In this document: piece by piece, positions 1 to 5,691 of the stretch
Layout: each line of letters opens with the position of its first letter
How positions within the stretch are numbered: the first letter of the stretch is position 1
Source of the DNA: Bacteroidota bacterium
GTDB lineage: Bacteria; Bacteroidota; Bacteroidia; Bacteroidales; Prolixibacteraceae
Length of the DNA: 7,211 bases
NCBI GenBank assembly: GCA_023393265.1
Contig: JAEWME010000215.1
Span: 1-7,211 of the forward strand
Reading direction: 5' to 3'
Translations under genes and position numbers: made by a program
The notes under the pieces: generated by a model
What the model was told of the DNA's origin: nothing
Database searches by the model: none
The model's input: the letters and a program-made list of their open reading frames with translations, nothing else

Positions 1-734
1 TTTTTTTCCTGAATCTCACCATGTAGTTGCCTTGCCAGTAAAGGATATGTCAGCAATCCACGGCCAATCATAAAATGGTTTTGTTCAGGAAGAATGCTCC
101 TGATTTGTTCAAAATCGGTTTGCGAAAAGATGTCGCCATTGTACACAAGTGGATGTTTGGTTAATGGTAATGCGGAGGCAAAAAGTTGCGTATCAGCTTT
201 TCCTTCATACATCTGGTCGGCTGTTCGCGGATGAAAAATCACTTCTTCCAGCGAAAAATTGTTGAGTATTCCGAAGATTTGCTGACAGTCGATTTTGTTG
301 GTCATGCCAGCCCGCATTTTCACTGAAAATTTTGTTTCAGGAAAACGGGTGAAAAGTTGCTCCAGTACAGCCGATAATTCTTCCGGCTTCTGCAACCATG
401 CAGATCCGCGGCCTTTGTTGGTTGCCATCGGGTAGGGGCAGCCCAAATTCAGGTTTATTTCCAGGTAACCGTGGTCAACAAGAATTGCTGTTAATTCGAG
501 TAGTTCTGTGCCATCAGAAAACAGAACCTGCGGAACTGTCATTCTCATCGGGTTATTCTCAGGAAGGACTTCCCGCAACTGCGACTTTTTTATTTCTCTC
601 CCTTTCCCGTATGACAGGTACGGAATAAAATACTTGTCGATTCCGCCGAAGCAATCAGCAAACACCCGGCGAAAGGTGTAATCGGTGAATCCTTGTAACG
701 GCGCCTGATAAAGTTTTAATGGTGTTTCAATCAT
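1..734 (-). CDS. tRNA-dihydrouridine synthase family protein (partial, 3' end off the left edge)
   Basis: This is a flavin-dependent enzyme that reduces specific uridines in tRNA to dihydrouridine in the cytoplasm. I translated the minus strand by hand: an ATG at 734-732 opens a frame that stays open to the window edge, giving 244 residues. The TIM-barrel landmarks of the Dus family appear in order. They are the N-terminal YQAPLQGFTD (9-18), NLGCPYP (96-102) with the expected catalytic Cys99, KGRGSAWL (107-114), the VKMRAG lysine/arginine segment (138-143), HPRTADQMYEG (168-178), the flavin-phosphate-binding type segment YNGDI (198-202) and IGRGLL (223-228). Family members run to a little over 300 residues, so roughly the last 60-80 are missing here because of the window edge, not because the gene is broken. 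The start overlaps the short intergenic region shared with the divergent DUF4271 gene. Which Dus subfamily and which tRNA position it serves cannot be told from the sequence. Confidence 0.93.
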   Translation of the reverse strand, partial: MIETPLKLYQAPLQGFTDYTFRRVFADCFGGIDKYFIPYLSYGKGREIKKSQLREVLPENNPMRMTVPQVLFSDGTELLELTAILVDHGYLEINLNLGCPYPMATNKGRGSAWLQKPEELSAVLEQLFTRFPETKFSVKMRAGMTNKIDCQQIFGILNNFSLEEVIFHPRTADQMYEGKADTQLFASALPLTKHPLVYNGDIFSQTDFEQIRSILPEQNHFMIGRGLLTYPLLARQLHGEIQEK

Positions 735-776
735 TGATCTAAAATTAACGGAAATCGGAACTTTTTACTGGAAAAT

Positions 777-784
777 AAAAGCTA
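777..784 (-). promoter_or_regulatory. possible Bacteroidetes-type promoter for the dihydrouridine synthase gene
   Basis: Read on the minus strand this is TAGCTTTT, one mismatch from the TAnnTTTG -7 consensus. A TTTG that could be the -33 element lies 22 bases upstream, at 810-807 on the minus strand. It would give a leader of about 35 bases before the ATG at 734. The match is imperfect in AT-rich DNA, so this is a weak call. Confidence 0.3.
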
Positions 785-792
785 TAAATCAC

Positions 793-800
793 TACTTTTG
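793..800 (+). promoter_or_regulatory. -7 element (TAnnTTTG) ahead of the DUF4271-hemD genes
   Basis: TACTTTTG matches the Bacteroidetes sigma factor -7 consensus exactly and sits just ahead of the first plus-strand gene. A start of transcription about seven bases downstream (near 807) would leave about 25 bases before the ATG at 832 and only about 13 before the TTG at 820. No convincing TTTG -33 element is seen at the usual distance, so recognition may rest mainly on the -7 box. Confidence 0.6.
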
Positions 801-831
801 CGGCCACAAACTTATACAATTGGCCGGTAGC

Positions 832-1803
832 ATGCAATTGAATCAACTTGAGGCGGACTCAGCAACCAATAACCTGACGATAAACCACGATTCTTTGCCT
901 ATTCAGGGCGCCCAGGTAAGCGTCGATTCGCAAAGTGTTTACGTTTTTGATCCGTCGACACTCGATTCACTGAGCTTGAATTATGTGGCTCCCGATAGTG
1001 TGATTACGTTTGGATACCTGCCCGAATGGTCGCAGTTTCGCGGTCCGTACAATGTCAAAGGTTTCGATTTCGAAGGGAAATTAGTAAAGCAGCTTCCGTA
1101 CGATTCGCTTCATACTGTGCTGAAAGGTGTGGAAGTAGTTTTCCCCGGGAAAAAGATTTTCAGGAGTAACCCTGACTGGTTGATTGGTGTCCTTTTGATT
1201 TGTTTGGTGCTGTTTGCAACGGTTCGGCTGATTTTTAACAAATATCTCAGCCAGTTGATGCAATCGACGATAAACTATTCGACTTTTACCCGGATGTTAC
1301 GTGAGCGGTATTTCAATTTTCTGCATGCTTCTTTTCGGCTCGACATCGTTTTTAATGTTACCATTGCGTTGTTTTCGTACCAGTTTCTCGCATTACACAA
1401 AATTAATTTCGGACTTGACAATTCATTTTATGTTTTTTCGGCTTGTCTCGGAATTGTAATCGGTTATTTCACGGCGAAGCGTTTACTTTATTATTTACTT
1501 GGAATACTCACCGAATCACGACAGGAAGTTCATGAATATTTATTTAGTATAACGGTGTATAATAGGGTATTAGGTGCATTTTTGCTGCATTTTTCTGCCG
1601 TTGCTGCATTTATACCATTATCTCAGGTTGTACCTGTATTTTACTCCGGAATTGCTTTGATTGCTGCATTTTATATCATGTCGCTTGCGCGCGGTGTAAA
1701 AATATTCCTCAAAAAACAATTTTCTATTTCATATTTGATTTTATACCTTTGTACCCTTGAATTTTTACCGCTAATCCTGCTATATTTCGTCTTGCCGTTT
1801 TAG
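832..1803 (+). CDS. DUF4271 domain-containing integral membrane protein
   Basis: This is an inner-membrane protein of unknown function, of the DUF4271 family found in Bacteroidota next to hemD. From the ATG it has 323 residues. The first ~110 residues are soluble, rich in Asp and Ser, and have no clear signal peptide. About six hydrophobic segments follow, near residues 115-134, 169-188, 199-225, 246-266, 268-286 and 299-322. The charged loop between the first two (sequence MLRERYFNF) and the TESRQEVHEYLF stretch before the fourth look like conserved parts of the domain. The frame is also open from a TTG at 820 (four more residues). I prefer the ATG at 832 because the promoter-like box at 793-800 would leave almost no leader before 820. 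Its stop codon overlaps the hemD GTG by one base, which suggests translational coupling. The family name rests on recognition of the sequence and the gene order, and the function is unknown. Confidence 0.88.
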   Translation: MQLNQLEADSATNNLTINHDSLPIQGAQVSVDSQSVYVFDPSTLDSLSLNYVAPDSVITFGYLPEWSQFRGPYNVKGFDFEGKLVKQLPYDSLHTVLKGVEVVFPGKKIFRSNPDWLIGVLLICLVLFATVRLIFNKYLSQLMQSTINYSTFTRMLRERYFNFLHASFRLDIVFNVTIALFSYQFLALHKINFGLDNSFYVFSACLGIVIGYFTAKRLLYYLLGILTESRQEVHEYLFSITVYNRVLGAFLLHFSAVAAFIPLSQVVPVFYSGIALIAAFYIMSLARGVKIFLKKQFSISYLILYLCTLEFLPLILLYFVLPF

Positions 1804-2585
1804 TGGATGAAAGACCTAATTTAAAAGTAATTACCTTGAAGATCAAGAGAATTTTAGTTTCGCAGCCTAAGCCTGAAACTGCCAAATCACCTTATTTTGA
1901 TCTGGCGGAAAAGAATAACATTCAGGTTGACTTTCGTCCGTTTATCCAGGTAGAAGGCGTTTCTGCCAAGGAATTCAGACAAACCCGTGTGCAAATTTTG
2001 GATCATACTGCGGTTATTTTTACCAGTCGTACTGCCATCGACCACTTTTTCAGAATTAGCACAGAACTCCGCCTCACCATTCCCGACACCATGAAATATT
2101 TCTGCATTTCGGAAGCAACAGCTTTTTATCTGCAGAAATACATTGTTTATCGCAAACGAAAAATTTTCTACGGCGCCGGTAAATTCTCCGACCTGATCGA
2201 CGTGATGAAGAAACATAAGGATGAAAAATTCCTGTTACCCATCTCGCAGGTTGGTCAGCCTGAAATTACATCATTGCTCGACAAAGCTGGATATAATTAC
2301 ACCAAGGCCATTATCTACAAGACTGTCAGCAGCGATCTTTCGGACTTGAAAGAAGTGAATTACGACATTCTTGTTTTCTTTAGTCCTTCAGGGATTCAGT
2401 CGCTGATGCAGAATTTTCCGGGTTTTACACAGGATGAGACAAAGATCGCCTGTTTTGGCCCGGCAACAGCAAAAGCAATTCAGGAAGCCGGTTTGAGACT
2501 CGACATCGAAGCTCCTACAGCAGAAGCTCCGTCGATGACCATGGCTCTCGAACTGTTTATCAAGAAACACAACAAGGCACAATAG
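1803..2585 (+). CDS. hemD: uroporphyrinogen-III synthase family protein (HemD-like)
   Basis: Classical HemD closes and rearranges the linear tetrapyrrole hydroxymethylbilane to uroporphyrinogen III, the branch point for heme, siroheme and cobalamin. This 260-residue protein has the two-lobed HEM4 layout typical of the Bacteroidetes version. Recognisable stretches are ILVSQPKPE (17-25), FTSRTAIDHFF (73-83), KYFCISEATAFYLQKY (98-113), FFSPSGIQSL (192-201), CFGPATAKA (217-225) and APTAEAPSM (237-245). The first codon is GTG, sharing its G with the TAG stop of the upstream gene. A TTG at 1836 would give a protein beginning at LKIKRILVSQ, which is where I recall most family members beginning, so the first eleven residues are uncertain. 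An intrinsic hairpin follows directly. Whether it makes uroporphyrinogen III is inferred from the family. No other heme gene is in the window, and catalytic residues in HemD are too poorly conserved to check by eye. Confidence 0.87.
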   Translation: MDERPNLKVITLKIKRILVSQPKPETAKSPYFDLAEKNNIQVDFRPFIQVEGVSAKEFRQTRVQILDHTAVIFTSRTAIDHFFRISTELRLTIPDTMKYFCISEATAFYLQKYIVYRKRKIFYGAGKFSDLIDVMKKHKDEKFLLPISQVGQPEITSLLDKAGYNYTKAIIYKTVSSDLSDLKEVNYDILVFFSPSGIQSLMQNFPGFTQDETKIACFGPATAKAIQEAGLRLDIEAPTAEAPSMTMALELFIKKHNKAQ

Positions 2586-2608
2586 CCGGGTTGAAAATAT
2601 TTGACAGG

Positions 2609-2635
2609 AAGGGGAAAGTTGATTTCCCCTTTTTT
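2609..2635 (+). terminator. intrinsic terminator-like hairpin between hemD and rnpA
   Basis: A nine-base stem (AAGGGGAAA at 2609-2617 pairing with TTTCCCCTT at 2623-2631) closes a five-base loop (GTTGA). The T run at 2630-2635 overlaps the last two stem bases. It sits 24 bases after the hemD stop and ends 16 bases before the rnpA ATG. It could end the DUF4271-hemD transcript or, if read through, lie in the rnpA leader as an attenuator. Confidence 0.75.
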
Positions 2636-2651
2636 ATTGTATTTTAGGTTG

Positions 2652-3059
2652 ATGAAACGATTTTCCCTTCATAAAAGCGAACGGCTTTGTAGTCAGAAAA
2701 CGATCGGTGGTTTGTTTACCTCGGGCGACACGTTCTTGTCGTATCCGCTCAAAGTCGTTTTTCTGAGAACAGAAGCGACTCAGGCTTATCCGGCTTTGGC
2801 GGCATTCTCGGTTTCGAAGCGGAATTTCAAACGGGCCGTAAAGCGAAATCTCCTAAAACGCAGAATGCGGGAAGCTTATCGTCTGCATAAAGATCAATTA
2901 TATAGTGTGTTGGACGAGCGAGGCGTCTTTATTGCAGTGATGTTTATTTTCGTCGGTAAAGAAGTGTGTGAGTACGACCAAATAGAGAAAGGGATGACCG
3001 CAGCCATAAAAAAAATAGCTTCTATAATTGGAAGAAATCCGGGAAAACAAAACGCATAA
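2652..3059 (+). CDS. rnpA: ribonuclease P protein component
   Basis: This is the small basic protein subunit of RNase P, which binds the catalytic RNA (not in this window) and helps it cleave the 5' leader from precursor tRNAs. From the ATG at 2652 it has 135 residues, close to the usual length. It starts with the family-like MKRFSLHKSERL, and FSVSKRNFKRAVKRN leading into LLKRRMREAYR (residues 52-77) is the RNase P protein signature, with the conserved RN, KRR and REAYR groups. The frame is open from a TTG at 2601, but that start lies upstream of the terminator hairpin and would add 17 atypical residues, so I reject it. The 16 bases between the hairpin and the ATG leave little room for a separate promoter. 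The usual partner gene yidD is absent; the next gene is a phosphofructokinase. Confidence 0.95.
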   Translation: MKRFSLHKSERLCSQKTIGGLFTSGDTFLSYPLKVVFLRTEATQAYPALAAFSVSKRNFKRAVKRNLLKRRMREAYRLHKDQLYSVLDERGVFIAVMFIFVGKEVCEYDQIEKGMTAAIKKIASIIGRNPGKQNA

Positions 3060-3159
3060 CCGGAACCAGTAGTTGTTGTTAATCGATGTATCTTTTTAAA
3101 TTTACTTTAATTAAGCTGAAACTGCTTTCAAATAGGTAGTTAAATCAGTGGTTTTCGTA

Positions 3160-3167
3160 TATTTTTG
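3160..3167 (+). promoter_or_regulatory. -7 element (TAnnTTTG) ahead of the PPi-phosphofructokinase gene
   Basis: TATTTTTG is an exact match to the Bacteroidetes -7 consensus, and it is followed by GCACCG, a common sequence after such boxes. A start near 3174 would give a leader of about 35 bases before the ATG at 3209. No strong -33 TTTG is visible. The rest of the 149-base gap between rnpA and this gene (3060-3208) is AT-rich, and I see no terminator or other feature in it. Confidence 0.65.
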
Positions 3168-3208
3168 CACCGTTTTCTATAAGTTAATCCTATCAAAAAT
3201 ATAACACT

Positions 3209-4867
3209 ATGACCATTAGCGCATTACAATCGCAAAGGGCTAAATATCAGCCAAAACTTCCAAATTCGTTGAAATCTTCAGTAAAACTGGTTGAAGGAGA
3301 CAAAACTCAGTCGATTGCCGACCAGGACGAAATCAAAGTATTGTTTCCCAATACCTACGGTATGCCGTTGATCACTTTTGCTACCGGAACCGAAAAGAAA
3401 GAATACCCGGCAGTAAATGTGGGTGTTATCCTTTCGGGTGGACAGGCACCAGGCGGGCACAATGTAATTTCAGGAATTTTCGACGGAATTAAAAATATAA
3501 ATCCGAACAGCAAGCTTTATGGTTTTCTGGGTGGCCCCGGTGGTTTGGTTGATCACAAATATGTGGAACTGACTGCCGATATTGTTGACGAATACCGTAA
3601 TACCGGTGGTTTCGACATCATCGGATCGGGTCGTACCAAGCTCGAAGAAACTGCCCAGTTCGACAAAGGTCTCGAAATCCTGAAGCAGCTCGATATCAAA
3701 GCACTGATAATTATCGGTGGCGACGACAGCAATACCAATGCCTGCGTTTTGGCCGAGTATTATGCCGCAAAAAAATCAGGAGTACAGGTTGTTGGTTGTC
3801 CTAAAACCATCGACGGTGACCTGAAAAATGAGATGATTGAAACGTCTTTCGGTTTCGACACCGCTACCAAAGTTTATTCTGAATTAATTGGCAACATCGA
3901 GCGCGACGCCAACTCTGCAAAAAAATACTGGCACTTTATCAAACTAATGGGGCGTTCAGCTTCACACATCGGTTTGGAATGTGCGCTTCAGACTCAACCA
4001 AATATCACTTTGATTTCGGAAGAAGTGGCGTTGAAAAAACAGACACTCGAAGAAATCGTTGATTATATGGCTCAAATCGTAGCCAAACGCGCTGCCAACA
4101 ACGAGAACTTCGGTGTTGCATTGATTCCTGAAGGTTTGGTAGAGTTCGTTCCGGAGATGAAGTCTTTGATTGCCGAATTGAACGATTTGCTGGCTGAAGG
4201 TTCTGAGTCAGAAAAGAAATTTAAGTCGTTCGCCGATAAAGCTGAAGGCCGTGCATTTGTTGCAAGCATTCTTTCTACAGAATCGGCAAAAGTATACAAA
4301 TCGCTTCCTTCCGGAATAGCTGACCAGTTGACACTCGATCGTGACCCGCACGGAAACGTTCAGGTTTCGCTGATTGAGACTGAAAAGCTTTTGGGTGAAA
4401 TGGTGAAAAGTCGCCTGAAAGAAATGAAGAAAGAAGGCAAATTCGTAGGAAAATTTGGAACTCAGTACCATTTCTTTGGATACGAAGGACGTTGTGCTGC
4501 TCCTTCAAACTTCGATGCCGACTATTGCTACGCATTGGGTTACAATGCATCGTTCCTGATTGCAGAAGGTAAAACCGGTTACATGTCTTCGGTCCGCAAT
4601 CTCACTACTCCGGCTTCTGAATGGATAGCAGGCGGTGTGCCGGTGACCATGATGATGAACATGGAACGTCGCCACGGCCACATGAAACCAGTTATCCAGA
4701 AAGCTTTGGTTGAACTCGACAGCGCTCCGTTTAAATATTTGGCTGCCAACCGCGAAAAGTGGGCCATCGAAACTTCGTTCGTTTACCCGGGACCGATCCA
4801 GTATTGGGGACCAACCGAAGTTTGCGACCAGACTACCAAAACACTGGCACTCGAAAAAGCAAAATAA
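3209..4867 (+). CDS. pfp: diphosphate--fructose-6-phosphate 1-phosphotransferase (PPi-dependent phosphofructokinase, long type)
   Basis: This cytoplasmic enzyme phosphorylates fructose 6-phosphate to fructose 1,6-bisphosphate using pyrophosphate in place of ATP. The step is reversible and serves both glycolysis and gluconeogenesis. At 552 residues it belongs to the long PPi-PFK group, with a ~70-residue N-terminal extension and an inserted helical region around 310-400, as in plant and spirochaete enzymes. Motifs in order are GGQAPGGHN (77-85), GGDDSN (170-175), PKTIDGDL (198-205), MGRSASH (247-253), IPEGL (306-310) and YEGRCAAPSNFDADY (425-439). The second Asp in GGDD, where ATP-dependent enzymes usually have Gly, is the accepted mark of pyrophosphate use. 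Asp202 in TIDGD is the expected catalytic base. The gene has its own promoter-like box and a strong terminator, so it is probably a single-gene unit. The start is well supported: ATG, suitable leader and normal family N-terminus. Confidence 0.97.
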   Translation: MTISALQSQRAKYQPKLPNSLKSSVKLVEGDKTQSIADQDEIKVLFPNTYGMPLITFATGTEKKEYPAVNVGVILSGGQAPGGHNVISGIFDGIKNINPNSKLYGFLGGPGGLVDHKYVELTADIVDEYRNTGGFDIIGSGRTKLEETAQFDKGLEILKQLDIKALIIIGGDDSNTNACVLAEYYAAKKSGVQVVGCPKTIDGDLKNEMIETSFGFDTATKVYSELIGNIERDANSAKKYWHFIKLMGRSASHIGLECALQTQPNITLISEEVALKKQTLEEIVDYMAQIVAKRAANNENFGVALIPEGLVEFVPEMKSLIAELNDLLAEGSESEKKFKSFADKAEGRAFVASILSTESAKVYKSLPSGIADQLTLDRDPHGNVQVSLIETEKLLGEMVKSRLKEMKKEGKFVGKFGTQYHFFGYEGRCAAPSNFDADYCYALGYNASFLIAEGKTGYMSSVRNLTTPASEWIAGGVPVTMMMNMERRHGHMKPVIQKALVELDSAPFKYLAANREKWAIETSFVYPGPIQYWGPTEVCDQTTKTLALEKAK

Positions 4868-4888
4868 ATACATAAATATAAGGCAAAG

Positions 4889-4919
4889 AAAAACCCCGGA
4901 ATCACTCCCGGGGTTTTTT
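4889..4919. terminator. bidirectional intrinsic terminator between convergent genes
   Basis: CCCCGG at 4894-4899 pairs with CCGGGG at 4908-4913, and flanking A and T runs extend the stem (AAAAA at 4889-4893 with TTTTT). The T run at 4914-4919 serves the plus-strand phosphofructokinase gene. On the minus strand the same stem is followed by TTTTTCTTT, so it can also end the convergent thioredoxin gene, whose stop is about 35 bases away. One unpaired C (near 4907) lies at the base of the loop. Confidence 0.85.
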
Positions 4920-4953
4920 GTTTTTGGCTGTAGCCCTTTTTACTCCCCCCTTA

Positions 4954-5457
4954 TTATTTTTTTACTGAAAGATATTTTTCGATGTTATCCACAAACATCT
5001 GTTTAGTTTCTTCTTTCGAACGGCCGATTCCTGACATCATGACAGGCTTGCCTGAAGTTGGAATATAAAGGAACGAGGGAATTCCACTAATTCCAAAAAC
5101 CTGGGCCAGTTCTCTTTCCTGATCGGTATTGATTTTATAGACTAAAACTTTCCCATCGTACTCGGCGCCAATTTCGGCGAGTATCGGGCTGGCGATGCGG
5201 CACGGGCCACACCAGTCGGCATAAAAATCGATAATTGCCGGTTTGTTTCCAAGGTATTTCCATTCAGTTGGCGACTGTTTATAATTCCATACCTTCTGTA
5301 CAAAAAGCTCATTGGTAAGCTTTTCCGAGCCTTTTGCGTCGCCTGCGATAGCAACACTTTGCGACGTCTCTTCGTTTTTTGTGTTTTTCTGATTGGTGTT
5401 GCCGCAAGCCGACAGAATAATTGCGGCCGATACCAGTGTCAAAAATAAATGTTTCAT
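4954..5457 (-). CDS. lipid-anchored thioredoxin-family protein
   Basis: This is a membrane-anchored thiol-disulfide protein facing the periplasm or cell surface, with 167 residues from the chosen ATG. The N-terminus has Lys, a hydrophobic run and the lipobox LSAC with Cys18 as the predicted lipidated residue. A polar linker rich in Asn, Lys, Glu and Gln follows to about residue 50. A thioredoxin fold then carries the active site DWCGPC, with catalytic cysteines at 83 and 86, and the cis-proline loop GIPSF with Pro127. The CGPC site is that of classical thioredoxin, usually reducing; whether it acts as reductant or oxidant here cannot be told. The frame is open from 5481, but the eight extra residues would precede the signal peptide, and the promoter-like box at 5498-5491 would leave almost no leader. 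Two TAA stops occur in tandem (4956-4951). No redox partner gene is adjacent. Confidence 0.95.
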   Translation of the reverse strand: MKHLFLTLVSAAIILSACGNTNQKNTKNEETSQSVAIAGDAKGSEKLTNELFVQKVWNYKQSPTEWKYLGNKPAIIDFYADWCGPCRIASPILAEIGAEYDGKVLVYKINTDQERELAQVFGISGIPSFLYIPTSGKPVMMSGIGRSKEETKQMFVDNIEKYLSVKK

Positions 5458-5474
5458 ATCTGATAGTTTTTGTT

Positions 5475-5494
5475 TTTGCATTTATATATGCAAA
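5475..5494. repeat. perfect inverted repeat in the thioredoxin leader/promoter
   Basis: TTTGCAT at 5475-5481 and ATGCAAA at 5488-5494 are exact reverse complements around a six-base AT spacer. The right arm overlaps the minus-strand -7 box (5498-5491), and the left arm ends 18 bases before the start codon. The position fits an operator or a small leader hairpin. The DNA around it is very AT-rich, so chance is possible, but the 7-base arms include GC pairs. Confidence 0.45.
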
Positions 5495-5498
5495 TATA
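5491..5498 (-). promoter_or_regulatory. -7 element (TAnnTTTG) for the thioredoxin lipoprotein gene
   Basis: Read on the minus strand this is TATATTTG, an exact match to the Bacteroidetes -7 consensus. Transcription would start near 5484, giving a leader of about 26 bases before the ATG at 5457. The nearest TTG upstream lies only 14 bases away, shorter than a normal -33 spacing, so the -33 element is unclear. The rest of the gap up to 5691 holds no gene I can support. A TAGCTTTTG at 5541-5549, one base too long for the consensus, is the only promoter-like string I see for the plus-strand gene at 5692. Confidence 0.55.
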
Positions 5499-5691
5499 TA
5501 AATATGTGTTATCAATTAACATGCCAGGTAAAATAATTTTTAGCTTTTGGCAGAAACGAAAAAATCTGAAAACAAACGCAACCAAAATTGCATATCGAAA
5601 GTCTTTATTCCTGAAAACAGTCGTATTCGCGGCTTTGTTTCGAAAAAGTGTTACAGAAAGAAGCAATGAAAACAGCTAAAAAATTATCAAG

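Noticed and set aside
398..628. Plus-strand open frame of 76 residues
   Set aside because: It lies wholly inside the minus-strand dihydrouridine synthase gene, whose translation shows all family motifs. The plus-strand peptide has no recognisable features.
1582..1671. The 11-base word TTGCTGCATTT occurs three times within 90 bases
   Set aside because: All copies are inside the DUF4271 gene, in two different frames, and encode membrane-segment residues (Leu, Ala, His, Phe). Codon use in hydrophobic helices explains it better than a functional repeat.
2601..2651. Upstream TTG start extending rnpA by 17 residues
   Set aside because: The extension runs through the terminator hairpin and T run, and the family N-terminus begins at MKRFSLHKSERL encoded from 2652.
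4505..4873. Minus-strand open frame of 122 residues opposite the phosphofructokinase gene
   Set aside because: It is antisense to a strongly supported gene, with His- and Cys-rich composition typical of a shadow frame.
4710..5006. Plus-strand open frame of 98 residues spanning the end of the phosphofructokinase gene and the terminator
   Set aside because: It overlaps a well-supported gene in another frame, reads through the terminator hairpin into the convergent thioredoxin gene, and has no family resemblance.
5470..5679. Plus-strand open frame of 69 residues in the gap between the thioredoxin and NigD-like genes
   Set aside because: It starts in the thioredoxin promoter, is rich in Lys, Phe and Asn as expected from AT-rich DNA, and has no motif or suitable leader.
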